Shown here in pieces: positions 19,870 to 30,817 of a stretch of DNA of 64,000 nucleotides (position 1 is the first letter of the stretch; each line of letters opens with the position of its first letter). The DNA lies in assembly GCA_011033025.1 (NCBI GenBank), contig WFMF01000050.1, positions 372,001-436,000 on the forward strand, given 5' to 3'. This DNA comes from Beroe forskalii (lineage: Eukaryota > Ctenophora > Nuda > Beroida > Beroidae). A program made the translations under genes and the position numbers. Below the pieces are notes generated by a model. The model was not told where the DNA came from and searched no databases. It saw nothing but the letters and a program-made list of their open reading frames with translations.

Positions 19870-21558
19870 TACTAAAACAAATAATTAAGTTAATTCTATA
19901 TCATTGTCAGATTTCCTGATGACGTTGAAGATTCGACGAAATTAATTGAATTTCAGAAAAAGTTCGTTTCACTTCGCTGAGCTAAGAAGAGAATAAAGAA
20001 AATTATTCATTCTATTATGCGGCTCATGAACAATTATCCGATATTTCAGTTAAAACAAAAACTCACAATGTTAAAAAAGCCGAGGCTCCTGCAGCTTGTC
20101 ACCTTTTGGGTAAATGAGTTTTCTGAAATTCATTTAGGAAGCGAAATGACATTCTTAACTGAAAAACTCACAAAATATAATGTCGGTTTTTGTGATACTC
20201 TAACGTGGATTCAATTAATGTGAGCTTTCGACTAAACATTGTGCTTTTTATTGCTAAAATCATGTCGGTTTTGTCGAGACATGTGAGGTTTTGTCTTAGA
20301 ACTAGCCTTTGATGTTAGATCTAATTTTCGTAATCAGGTGGAACTCGCCATCATATTCTTGGTTGACTGGTTGATTCACTCCAGAACATAATCATAAGAT
20401 TAGGTATGAAAAATTAAATTCCTTGTACAATATTAAGGGGGCCCATTTAGTATTTGCATTATTCTCATTGGTTCTTTATCTGATAAAAATTGTTTCCAAT
20501 AGAATCTTTCTTCTGCAATATCGAATGGCTAACTCTAAAGTGGATTGTACTGTCGTATCAAACCCAAATACATTCCAAAATAATCAGGTGGGTTAAATCT
20601 TGAAACATGGCATGAATTCACATTTATCTATGAAACTATGTGTAGCATATCCTCCTGCATGTTTTCTTTTGCCAAATATTTTGTTGCTGCATGATTTCTT
20701 TTTTCCTCCCACTAACGCTCGCTCCTGACGACGCTTATAACGTGATATTCAAAAGCATTTGTAAACAAATATCTTGTTTAAACTTCTTCCTCCTGAGATA
20801 TGCTGTTTCTTGTCTTCCCGCAATGTTTGATTTGTACCTATTATCTAAACTCATAATTTCGAAGATTCTGCTGTAGCATGAAACCAGGAATGATCAGTGC
20901 CGTTCACCCCCAAGAATGCCATATAAATCATGGTTTTTGTGAAAAGGTTTGCTGTCTGATTACGTGTATGTACATGTTTTTCAATCGAGGGAACAGACAT
21001 TTCATCTACGACAATCCACCTGACGACACTAATTTATCTCACAATATTTCACCTGCAAGGTCAGGGCAAAAGTTTGCGGGGGGGAGCCACAGACCCACCC
21101 TAAGATGCTGGATTTTTCGGACAACAGACCCACTTTTTGGATAAAAAGCAATACTGTCAACATTAAACACGATTTTCGACTATTCTTGGCCTTTTGACAA
21201 AAATTGAAAATTGTTCACTAAAGCAGTGTAATGTCATTTTCTGTCAATGAATTCTTCAAGATCATCAATCAGTCTCTGTCAGGAGCCCCAAAAAGGCAAA
21301 AAGCCTCTTAACTATTAAATCGTAAATTTTGTCACGACAGCAATTTTGAAACTAATAAGCAGGGGTCTTGGGGCGGCAGCCCTGCACTCTGCAGAAGCCG
21401 AACTTTCTGAGCAAATAAAGTTTCAGCCTATAGTGCTGTAAATAAGATTTTGCTGGTCCGGGTTTTCTTCCTTTAACATCACTAAAGTTAAAACAAAGAC
21501 TGCAGGTGTTGCATAAAGGTTTTATCACTAATTGTGTTCATTGAGTGGTGCATTTCAG
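19870..21558. other. Unassigned intergenic or intronic DNA
   Basis: I see no supported gene or element. Short frames (for example 20017-20223, 68 codons) have no recognisable domain. If the exon at 21559 is real, this may be intron. Confidence 0.4.
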
Positions 21559-21648
21559 GAGAGAGATGATAACAACATTCCGCTGAAGGAGAATGGTGAA
21601 GTGGAGCAGGAGAATGAGCTGGATGAGCTGCATAACATCAGGAAACAG
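21559..21648 (+). CDS. Probable internal exon of an unidentified host gene
   Basis: A 90-bp, phase-0 open block is bounded by an acceptor (GCATTTCAG) and a donor (AACAG|GTATAT). It encodes 30 acidic/polar residues beginning ERDDNNIPLKENG and ending ELDELHNIRKQ, charged and helix-prone, plausibly a coiled coil or linker. Its base composition (coding-like, GC-richer than its surroundings) stands out locally. I do not recognise the protein, and neighbouring exons were not identified in this window. Confidence 0.5.
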
Positions 21649-21974
21649 GTATATCTATTATAGTTCCGCCCCTATCACAGTGGGGACAGGGGAAGGACAC
21701 CGCTTCAACAATATTTAGCCCTGCCGGTGATGCCACTTTAGCACTTTGATAAACATACATTATCAGCGATAATTGAGAATAAGAGCTTTATCACTATAAT
21801 CAGTACTATACATTATTTGCTTCAAATTTGTACTTTTTCTAATCAAAATCCCAAATTCAATCAAACTAAAAATTTTCAATCAAACTAAAATTTTATTGTT
21901 CTCGACACAATCAATCTATATGCAATATATCCCTTACATCACTTTATAAAACTTACATTTATTATTTAAACTAA

Positions 21975-22084
21975 TCTTAATTATAATTTCGTAAGTGCAC
22001 GTGAATTATGTCTGTCTTGCCGTATTCAATTAAATTTGATCTTGCCAAGAAATTGGACAAAGAAGCACCGTTGCTACGGAGAGT
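21975..22084 (+). mobile_element. Helitron copy 3, 5' fragment
   Basis: It starts A|TCTTAATTATAATTTCG and shares GCACGTGAATTATGTCTGT with copy 2, then stops after about 110 bp at GTTGCTACGGAGAG. The 3' end is absent. Confidence 0.65.
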
Positions 22085-23300
22085 GTTAAATTTCAAATCA
22101 CAGGGACAAGATAAACAAGTATATATAGAGTGTAATCAATCAGTTGTAATATATCAACTTATACTGATATTAGTTCACAAATACGCGGTGTAGTGTGTGT
22201 ACCGTATTGTTGGAGCCAGGAGTAGAGGGTGTTGATGATTGAAGTTATCCAAGAAGGTATGATGAAAACAAGGGAGTCATTCACATCCTAGAAGGGTGAA
22301 CGGGGTTAGGGTATGACAAATTTCCCCCGATTCTCCAGTCGAACGACCCGCTGTGACCGAGGTCAACCGAGATGATGAGCCGACTGCTGTTTCTGGAAGC
22401 GGAGGCTCGTACCGGTCACTGAGCGAGTACATCCTGATGAAAAACCACTGAGAACTTCACTAAACCAAAGTCACGTCCAAACTCTCGTCACCGGACAAGG
22501 TCTGAGATGAAAGATAAAAATCCCGCCAAAACTGGAAGCAGTAAGTATGCGCGCCGACGCGCCCGGAAGGGCGCGCGCGGCAAATGCTGACCACAATCAG
22601 CGCGCTCTGGACAGCAAATAAATGTCGTGGCGCGTTCCGTCAATCTTATGAAAGGAGGTGAACAATGTTCAGAAACCATTGCAGGTGTCAGCAAAATGGG
22701 AATGCCAAGACCAGTCTGTAACTGAAAACCATCAGCAGCAAACACGAGTCTTCAGAAAACCTGAGGGATGAGTCCACAGAAACCTGAGTGACGGGTAAAG
22801 CTCTCAGACCCAGCTGAGTAGCAGCCGAAAAACAGGAAGGAATCCGCTAACGCCGGAAGTGACAAACTGTAGCGGAATCTGCTAGGTGTCCGGTGATGAA
22901 GTAAAAAGTCGCAGTGGCACGAAAGTAGCAGGGTATAAAGCACATTAAAACGTCCAAGGTGAAAGCAGCATCCAGGAAGCGTAGTAAAATGTACACACAC
23001 AATACACCGTGAGAAGGGTGATCCTCGGTACATACCACACACGCGTATTTCCCCTCGATCTTTTTTTCAAAATCGAGCCAAACGAAAGCTTCGTGATTTT
23101 AAACTGAATTCTCAAACACATAGATTAGATAGTAAATAAATTAAATATGATTAATTCAATTTTGAGTTAAATAAACTGTTTCTACAGTGTCAAACGAAAA
23201 ATGTGTCAAACAAATCAAATTTCACACATATGTATCCCATGATACATCTATTCTAGAACTTAAATATTAAGAATAACACGAGAAAGAATCGCGGAAAACG
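22085..23300. repeat. Distal left part of the inverted duplication (rearranged)
   Basis: Blocks here are reverse complements of 35240-36316: 22085-22180 pairs with 36215-36316; 22300-22560 with ~35910-36120; ~22650-22740 with 35240-35350; ~23070-23170 with 35370-35460. The order is shuffled relative to a simple palindrome. 22540-22580 is a CG-rich patch. The short minus frames are not supported. Confidence 0.65.
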
Positions 23301-23312
23301 CTCAGAAACTGG

Positions 23313-25304
23313 GGGGGGGGGGTCCACCGGCCAACGGCCAACCGTCTTAAAAATTTGCCATTTCGGCCAATTGGCCGTTGGCCGGTTGGCCGTTTTTTCG
23401 TTTTTTACCCCTGCTTTCGGCCAGAAGCATTTTAGTTGAAAGTTGTGAGAGAAAAAGTTGTTACAATTTCTATAACCGACATTTTCCCGCTAATTTGATT
23501 GGTGGGGGTGTCAAATGTGTCAATTGAGGTCGTTGAAACAATCAAACTTTGCCCTTATGCTTGAAGAAGGCTCAAGCTCCATAAATTTTATAAAATGTTG
23601 TTTTGAATGTTGCCAAAATCAAAGAAAGTAAGAATTTTGAAAGTTGCTATTGGTATTTTGGTGTGCTTAGCTGTTGACTGTTGAGGGTACATCTGGTCAT
23701 TGACACGTGATGACTGAAGAGTCATGATAAGACATGATAAGGCAAATTGAAATTTTAAGTGTTTTATATGTTCAAAATCACTCATGACAAGTCTCGAAAC
23801 AATGATCAGAAAGTTTTCAGTAGGGTTTTACCAGGGGTCAGCATGGCAGGGGTTCAGCAGGCCAGCAGTGAGCAGGGGTTCAATAGGGAGTCACCAGGGG
23901 GATAGTGGGGTCGCCAGATGGCAGGGGTAGTGGGGATCGCCAGGGGGTCACTAGGGGTTAGTGGGGGTCAGTAGCGGTTAGTGAGGGTCAGCAGGGGTTA
24001 GTAGGAGTTCACCTGGGAGTCACTGCTGACTCCCAGGTGAACTCCTACTGAACCCCTGCTGACACCCAGGTGAGCTCTTACTGACTCCCTGCTGACCCCA
24101 CTGCAAGTAAGGGGTCAGCAGGGAGTCAGTAAGAGTCAGTAAGAACTCCCTGGTGAACTCCGACTGACCCCATACTGAACCCTGCTGACTCCCAGGTGAA
24201 CCCCTATTGAATCCCTGCTGACTCAGCAGGGATTCAATAGGGGTTCACCTGGGGGTTCAGTAGGTATCTCATTATGGGGTCAGCAGGGGTTCAACTGTAG
24301 GATTTCACCAGGTCAGTAGGGGTTCACTAGGGTGTCAGTAGAGGGTCAGCAGGGGTCAGTTGGAGTTCGCCAGGGAGTTACCAGGAGGTCAGTTGGGGTT
24401 TCTCCAGGGGGTTAGTGGGGGTCAGTAGGAGGTCAGCAGGGGTTCACCAGGGGTCAGCACTCAGCAGGGGGTTAGTAGGAGTTCACCAGGGAGTCAGTAG
24501 TGGGTCAGTAATGGGTCAGCAGGGGATCATCAGGGGTTCACCAGAGGGTCAGTAGGGGTCAGTATGTGGTCAGCAGGGGTTCAGTAGGAGTCTGTAAGGG
24601 TTCACCAGGTGGTCTGCGCTGCAGGGTCAGCAGGGTCAGTAGGAGTTCACCAGGGAGTCAGCAGGTGGTCATTAGGGGTTCACAAGGGGGTCAGCAGGGG
24701 GGGCAGTAGGGGTTCACCAGGGAGTCAGCAGGGGATCAGTACGGGGTCTGCAGGGGTTCAGTAGAAAGCAATGCTGTTTTAGAAGGTAATATTAGTTGTT
24801 GAAAGGTGATATTAGTGGTGAAAAGGTCCCGGAAGTGGGAGCAGGAGTGGATTTCAATGGTAGCAGAGCCTTGGGGTTGACAGAATTCTGGGAAGCCAAC
24901 GTTAGCTCCAATAGTCTAATGACAATATCAGGGTGAGTGATTCCTAACAGGGCACTCCAATACTTTCCTGGGCACTGGGGATATTCAATACCTCGAGGTG
25001 AACCTATTGAGACTTTAACAGTAGGATGATCCAGGTCTATGAGTTGCCAAAAGTACTAGACTACGAAAATGAGCTTAATTATCTTTAACTTCACATTTTT
25101 CGCAATTTCGATAATAAGTGTCTTCAAATGTACTCAGGTGTGTTTTAGAACTATAACAAGCAACTTTCTCTCTGGTAGTTTTTTGATTGCACCCCCCTGA
25201 AGAGCGGTAAATATCAAAATAGAAAACGGCCAACCGGCCAACCGTCTAAAAAATTTCCAATTTCGGCCAATTGGCCGTTGGCCGTTGGCCGGTGGACCCC
25301 CCCC
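23313..25304. mobile_element. 2.0-kb TIR element with GGCCAACGGCC-type ends and 7-bp duplication
   Basis: AAACTGG at 23306-23312 is repeated at 25305-25311. The inverted ends (~80 bp) begin GGGGGGGTCCACCGGCCAAC, followed by repeated GGCCAAC words. The middle (about 23820-24770) is an irregular array of CAGGGGTCAGTAGGGGTTC-like units. This array includes two long hairpins around 24025 and 24215. No transposase frame is seen. The right arm of the inverted duplication lacks it, so it inserted after that duplication or was lost there. Confidence 0.82.
23820..24775. repeat. Irregular GGGGTCAGTAGGGGTTCACCA array with internal hairpins
   Basis: Units of about 14-30 bp combine GGGTCAG, CAGCAGGGG, AGTAGGGG and GTTCACCAGG. 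At ~23990-24062 and ~24186-24252 the array reverses and forms hairpins with arms of about 30 bp (for example CACCTGGGAGTCA / TGACTCCCAGGTG). Confidence 0.85.
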
Positions 25305-25429
25305 AAACTGGAAGAGGGTTCTAGCTGAGAGAATGAGTGAAAATGCTTGTGACTGTGGAAAAGTTCAAGTTACGAGGTTATAGCACTCAGGAACTAACAA
25401 TATTACCCTCCCGTGGCTCAAACTCCAGT

Positions 25430-28400
25430 GTGATAATTATCGATATATATCACTCCTTTATAGAACTACTGTACAGTGGCGAATTTATAGTATTATGATA
25501 ATGATACATGGAACCTGAAATTGGGGGTTAGTGTAGAAATAAATGAATAGGGATACAGCCAGCCGACACCGGCACGAACATTAAAGTAAGCAAGAAATAA
25601 AATTATATGTAAGGAATATTATATACGACGAACGAACACGTGATATATTACATCCTAATAGACAAATGACAGTCACTGGACCACCGAACGCTGACTCTTT
25701 ACAGACTAGCACAAGGACAGGGGCTAGAACTGAATAATCATATAAGGGAATATAAAACGAACTACCTAAATGAAATGCTAAGGGTTCGCGCCGAATAGCA
25801 CTTTTATGGCTATTTGACTAAAAATACAGCAATTTCTGAACAAAATCCGACGAAAAAATCCCAGTAAAATAAGAACAATCAATTTATAGTATATGGGGAA
25901 AAGGGGAATGTATATACGTAGGGGATAAGGGTGTTATAAATAACTATCATTCTGTATACTGCCAAATTAGTAAAACAGCTCGATATTTTTCCCTCTGGCT
26001 AAAAAATATCGATGCTACAGAAATGACTGTATTTATCAAAAGAATAACATATTGTATTTGTTCAGTTGCCAAACGTCAATCACAGTGAACTGCAAAGTGC
26101 ACCACTACACGACAGGTGATTCAGAAGATTGACAACTAGGCCAATTCAATATATTATACTTGTCAATTGCTACGTATAAAGAAATCTATTAAAAATAATT
26201 TAACTATCAAAACGCCTAAAAAAGTTAAATCTAATGAAAATTCAATAAACAAATAAATAGGTTACCTACCCTCCAAAATAAAATAAAAAATCCCGTGAAA
26301 ACAAATGCTCCTAAAAATAATTTAACACACGAGATCCTCTGAGGCATTCTTTTGTCGTCATACTCCCCAGGGCATGGACGTAACAATAAAAGCTGGTTAA
26401 ATTGAAGACATCCCCAGTTTCTCCTCTTCATCTTCGGCCAGCTGCTGCAGATCCACAAATCCGTTCTCCAACATCTCACATAATGTTGAAGTGGAAGCTT
26501 GCACCTTAGTGAGGCAGTCACTCACCATGTTAGAGGACTTCACCCAATGAACTGAGGTCCTTTCCTTCTCGTTGCTGATGACCTGCTTCATTTCAGCAAT
26601 TGTGACCCTGAGGAGTTTCTCTGTAACCAAATGATTGGAGTAAAGGGCTCTTCTCAACTGGATACTGTCTGTGAAAATCCTGATAGAGATCTTCTGTTTT
26701 CTGGGATCCTGGAATAACACCTCTTCCAGCATACTCCTGATGTAGTTGGCGTCTCCATTACAGTCAGTGAGGCTCAAACATTCTGCTGCAATAGTACTAT
26801 GTACCACACGGTGTACTTTCTTGCTCTTCCAGTTGAGTAAGGAGCATTTTCCATCCTTGTCTGCCAGACATATTAGGTAGCCAGCACCACTGCTTACCTT
26901 GTCGTTGCAGTTGTTGAGGGATGCATCGCAGAATGCCAAAATCTGGAGGCTATTTTCGTCGAGTTTGGGAAAGAGAATGTGGTCCAATCCTGACTGGATC
27001 TTTGTCACCACTTTATTGAGAGATTTCAAGTCCTTAACTGTGGGGCTTTGAGATGCTAACGATGTGCTGTAGGCATCATAGGATATGTCAGGCCGAGATT
27101 GATGAGCCAACCAGTTTATCTTACCAAGCAGCATCTGGTAAGACTTCTTCTCTGAATGATCCAGAATCCTTTCATTATCTCTCATTAGACCAGAAGCTAG
27201 CCTAATTGGCTCTATATTCTTGGCAAATGCTTTCTGCTCTATTTTTATTCCATCTGCGTTCTGATCCAAGGAAATACCCACGTAGTCAAAGGTTGTTCCA
27301 TTTTGACTGCTAATGGAGTATTTTTCAGTGAGCTTCTCAATGACTTCTGTTATGAATCTCTCATTTCCAGCAAACAGAAAGTCGTCGACGTGTGAGACTA
27401 GCATCCCAATCAAGTCATCTTTGTTGTAGAAGCAAAACAAAGCAGGATCCAGGATCGATTCCTTACAACCAACACTTAGAAGTTCTGACTTCAATGACTT
27501 ATACCAGTTGAATGCTGCATCCCTCAAGCCATACACTGGCTTCTTAACTAGCCAGATGATCCCTTTCTTCTTAATGTCTGATGGGGGCTTGAGGTACAAT
27601 TTGCGCTGCATGTTGTCACTCTGCAAGAAAGCAGCTTTAATGTCCAGGGACTGTATATTCCAGGTCTTCATAGCTGCAATGGTCAAAAACAGTCGTTGAG
27701 ACGTCTTGTCGGCAGTTGGGGCATCACTCTGAAGAAACTGGGCTTCCTCAAATCCTCTGGCCACTAACCTAGCCTTGACACGGCCATCGTCCTTTTTATT
27801 CACAATCCATCTACTGGAGATGATTGGAACAGTCATGTCACGGTCTTCTTCTTTGATCTCTTCGTAAACACCAAAGTCTATGAAATTCTTCAGCTCATTG
27901 TCTTTAGCTTCTTGTATCTTGGTTAGCAACTCCTTGTCTGGAAACTCTGTGAAGAGTATTTGGTTATCCTGTTGGGTAGACAGCAAGGTTTCATCAGGTA
28001 CAAGTTTTTCTAACTCATCCAATCTATCAGCAAAAACTGATAAGTCCTTTCCATCACTATCTTGGATGTTGTAACGGTTCTTGTTAACCCCTTTAGCTGT
28101 TCCTGCAGGTCCTAAAACTGTCCCACTGTTCCATGATTTTTCACCTGACTTCTTGTAGCGAATGCTGTCTCCTCCCTTCAACACAAATCTAGCCTTCTTC
28201 TTATCCTCTCTCACTGGTGTCCAGCGGTCTGAGCTAAAGGTTTCTGCAGCATTTTCTTTAGGAGTAGTAACATGCCTGATTCCTTCCGCAGCATTTTCTT
28301 CAGGACTATTGAAATGCCTGCTTTCCTCCACAGGTTCATCATTGGGGAGGTTTGCTTCTGTTACTTGAGGATTACTATCCGGTGTGTCATCTTCATCTTC

Positions 28401-29030
28401 ACTAGAAGATTCCTCTTCACAGTTAGCACTCTGAATGGTGTTTCTTCTCTCATTGCTCTGTTGTGTCTGGCTGCTATCTTCTAAGAGTTGATCTGAGTTC
28501 ACTTCTTCATCAGCCCTGGTCTGCAAGATGAGCTTTGAGGGGTGTACTCTGACAAATGAACCACCGTGTTTAACCAAAACCAGCTTCTTGTATTGGCCGA
28601 TCACGATTCCAGGACCATGCCAAGTTGTGTCTCTAATGCCTGTTCGGTAATATACTCTGTCACCTGCAAAGTACTGACATTCATAGGCTTGATAAACACG
28701 TCCTTTGAGTGCTCTGGCTAATCTATCTGATGCCTGTGCCTCCAAGAAAGCTTTTCTAGCCTCATGCATGGCGTTTAAGTTCGAAGCAACAATCTCACTG
28801 GATGTTCTTCTCTCAATCTGACCCAGGTTGATTTTAGAATCGTCCAATCCTGGTATCTTTGGGTTGTATCCCAACACGAGCTGCATTGGAGAGAATCCAT
28901 ATACATTGCTCATGCTGTTCTTTGCTTGGAGTGCCCAACACAGTGCAGTGGCTGATGAGCACTGAGTCTCTTCCTTAATCTTGAGAGTCATTTCAGCAAG
29001 TATGCCATTGTGACGTTCTACAACACCATT
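25430..29030. repeat. Left core arm of large inverted duplication
   Basis: This is the reverse complement of 30818-35165 through the copia pol and about 1 kb of flanking DNA. The right arm differs by scattered small indels and the Helitron at 33927-34763. The 1.8-kb centre (29030-30817) is unpaired. Confidence 0.9.
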
Positions 29031-29162
29031 GCTGAATGGCGAGAAGGCAGCAGTAGTCTTCATGTTGATGTTTAGGTTTTGGCACATGTCCAAGAAGTCC
29101 TTGTTGCAGAACTCTCGCCCTCCAGAGGTTGGGCAATCTTCTAACCTTGTCTTTGACAACAC
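26397..29162 (-). CDS. Copia-type retrotransposon Pol (integrase C-part, reverse transcriptase, RNase H)
   Basis: One uninterrupted frame covers 921 codons. Visible in order: the end of the integrase core (FSNGVVERHNG near residue 45), the integrase C-terminal region with TWHGPG (~180), an acidic linker, and the copia reverse transcriptase. The RT shows RWIVNKK (~450), KARLVARGFEE, DIKAAFLQSD, PVYGLRDAAFNWY and the catalytic SHVDDFL (VDD ~592-594). RNase H follows with FCDAS (~742), AAECLS and FTDS (~832). The N-terminal half of integrase, protease and gag of the copia element are missing: at about 29130 the sequence switches to a gypsy element, so the first ~10 codons and the Met belong to gypsy DNA. 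A purine-rich tract near 26400-26420 (minus strand) could be the polypurine tract. The frame is intact but the element is 5'-truncated. Confidence 0.9.
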   Translation of the reverse strand: MLSKTRLEDCPTSGGREFCNKDFLDMCQNLNINMKTTAAFSPFSNGVVERHNGILAEMTLKIKEETQCSSATALCWALQAKNSMSNVYGFSPMQLVLGYNPKIPGLDDSKINLGQIERRTSSEIVASNLNAMHEARKAFLEAQASDRLARALKGRVYQAYECQYFAGDRVYYRTGIRDTTWHGPGIVIGQYKKLVLVKHGGSFVRVHPSKLILQTRADEEVNSDQLLEDSSQTQQSNERRNTIQSANCEEESSSEDEDDTPDSNPQVTEANLPNDEPVEESRHFNSPEENAAEGIRHVTTPKENAAETFSSDRWTPVREDKKKARFVLKGGDSIRYKKSGEKSWNSGTVLGPAGTAKGVNKNRYNIQDSDGKDLSVFADRLDELEKLVPDETLLSTQQDNQILFTEFPDKELLTKIQEAKDNELKNFIDFGVYEEIKEEDRDMTVPIISSRWIVNKKDDGRVKARLVARGFEEAQFLQSDAPTADKTSQRLFLTIAAMKTWNIQSLDIKAAFLQSDNMQRKLYLKPPSDIKKKGIIWLVKKPVYGLRDAAFNWYKSLKSELLSVGCKESILDPALFCFYNKDDLIGMLVSHVDDFLFAGNERFITEVIEKLTEKYSISSQNGTTFDYVGISLDQNADGIKIEQKAFAKNIEPIRLASGLMRDNERILDHSEKKSYQMLLGKINWLAHQSRPDISYDAYSTSLASQSPTVKDLKSLNKVVTKIQSGLDHILFPKLDENSLQILAFCDASLNNCNDKVSSGAGYLICLADKDGKCSLLNWKSKKVHRVVHSTIAAECLSLTDCNGDANYIRSMLEEVLFQDPRKQKISIRIFTDSIQLRRALYSNHLVTEKLLRVTIAEMKQVISNEKERTSVHWVKSSNMVSDCLTKVQASTSTLCEMLENGFVDLQQLAEDEEEKLGMSSI

Positions 29163-30594
29163 TATTATCTTTGCTCAGTATCCGATGCACCTCAGTTGTA
29201 CAAAGTTTAGGTGCCTTGCTGTTTTTCACAAAGGCTTGACAAAATTCTAACAACATTTTCACTTGGTTTTGCTCATGAACTGATAATCCTCCCCAATTTA
29301 CATTTTTCTACAACCATTGATATGTCATCATCTACATTATCAGTCACCATGAATACCCAGTCAGAACCTTCTTATTTTCTGGTTATCCCAGTCAAATTCT
29401 GTTGACCCATATTGTTTGAGAAAATCTCTTCCCAAAATCAGCAAGTTCTCCCTACCTGGTATTTCCATGGGTTTGACACTGTGCTTAGTTTCCCATGTAG
29501 AGCTGACTGAGATTTCACACATCACAGCTTCTCCTGCATATCCAGCACCACCAATTCCATGCACTTTATGATGTTTTTGTGCTTCAGATGTGGAAAAGTT
29601 CTTCACTCATGACTGATATCCCTGCCCCACTATCAAACAATATTTCAACTTCTTTGGCAGTATTGTCATGTTTGATAAGTCCATATAGTCATAAGTTATT
29701 TGAGGTGGGAAAACTATTGCCAGAGAGTTGTGGGTTGAATTGCTTCTTGGCATAACATTGACTTTCACATGTCCTGTCTTACCGCATTTCAAACATTTTC
29801 TATGATAACATGCACTAGCAAAGTGCCCTGGTTTGTCACAGACCCAACATTTACGTTTGTTGCCTTCCCACTGTTACTCTTTCCAGCAGAATTGATCATG
29901 AATTGAGAGTCATCAGGAGCCATATTTTCGTGATATAGTTGAACATCTTGCAGGGCTCCTTTGAGGTTGCAAACTTCATTTTTTCAATTCATTGGCCCAT
30001 GATGGGATGTTTTCTTTGGTCAGCCTGGAATATACGGTCACCATCCTCCTGTGCTTCTTTTGATAGTCACACTTGATTCCTTTGATGCCTTTCATTATTT
30101 TAACTTTGATAGTTTCAAACAGTTGAAGTAATTCTTCCTCAGTCATGTTTGCTTTTATACTATCCTTGTGAGCATCATAGATTTTTTCTCCATTTTTTAG
30201 GACATTGAGAAACTTAATCATGATCATTTCAAAACTAACTCAGCCAACTTGTCTTCATAATTTTAGCGTGAAGAAGAATCCCATCAAGTCTGCATATGAC
30301 AACGAATCTGGCTTGATTGCCCAAAACTCGTTAACCCTTGTCATCTTGTTCTTTTCACCATCAATGAGGTTTTCAAGTTCTTTCAGTGCCTCCCCCAAGA
30401 TTTGCTTTTCCTGAACATGCTTCAGCAATCAAAACTTCTCCATTTGTACACGGTTAACATATGCTGGCAAATATGTTTTTCTTTTCTTCATCTTTCAGAG
30501 TGGCAGTTGCAGCAAGAAACCGTCTTCTCCAATCTTTCACTGATTGGCCTGGTCCAAGATGAGGAATAGGAGTAACTGTTGTTGTTGTAGTCAT
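29130..30594 (-). pseudogene. Gypsy-type gag and protease, frameshifted 5' portion
   Basis: Minus-strand reading starts at ATG 30594 (TTTTTVTPIPHLGPG, then VKDWRRRF) and passes through several frames of a gag-like helical domain. Two zinc knuckles follow: CWVCDKPGHFASAC (29850 region, CX2CX4HX4C) and CLKCGKTGHVK (final Cys lost). The protease reads ILFDSGAGISVM (29600-29640) and ends ILGRDFLKQYG. The linker toward RT (LEFCQAFVKNS...VHRIL...VRRLP) is gypsy-like and stops at the junction with copia near 29130. Multiple frameshifts make it non-functional. The start lies only 15 bp inside the LTR, with no tRNA-like primer site starting TGG. Confidence 0.75.
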
Positions 30595-30609
30595 CTTTGA
30601 GAAAGTTTA

Positions 30610-30817
30610 TGTCGTCAGAATGATACACAAGAGTTGGAATATAAAATGAAATGATTTCCAATAGAATATCAGACCAATATAGAACTGGATAATCTGGTAC
30701 ACAAGACTTCCTAGAATATGAGTTACGGATCAAATCTCAATAAATAAATGATTCAAAGTATATCAATCAAATAAAGGATATATAATTTATCAAAATCCCA
30801 AAATATATATCCTGACA
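30610..30817 (-). mobile_element. Gypsy-family LTR (5' LTR position)
   Basis: This 208-bp block begins, on the minus strand, TGTCAGGATATATATTTTGG and ends GACGACA. It is almost identical to the LTR at 38421-38627. It lies directly upstream of the gag start and abuts the plus-strand copia copy at exactly its outer end. Confidence 0.8.

Noticed and set aside
29162..29262. Treating the gypsy linker and copia integrase as one natural polyprotein
   Set aside because: The gypsy frame differs from the copia frame and the motifs switch family at about 29130; it is a junction, not a fusion gene.
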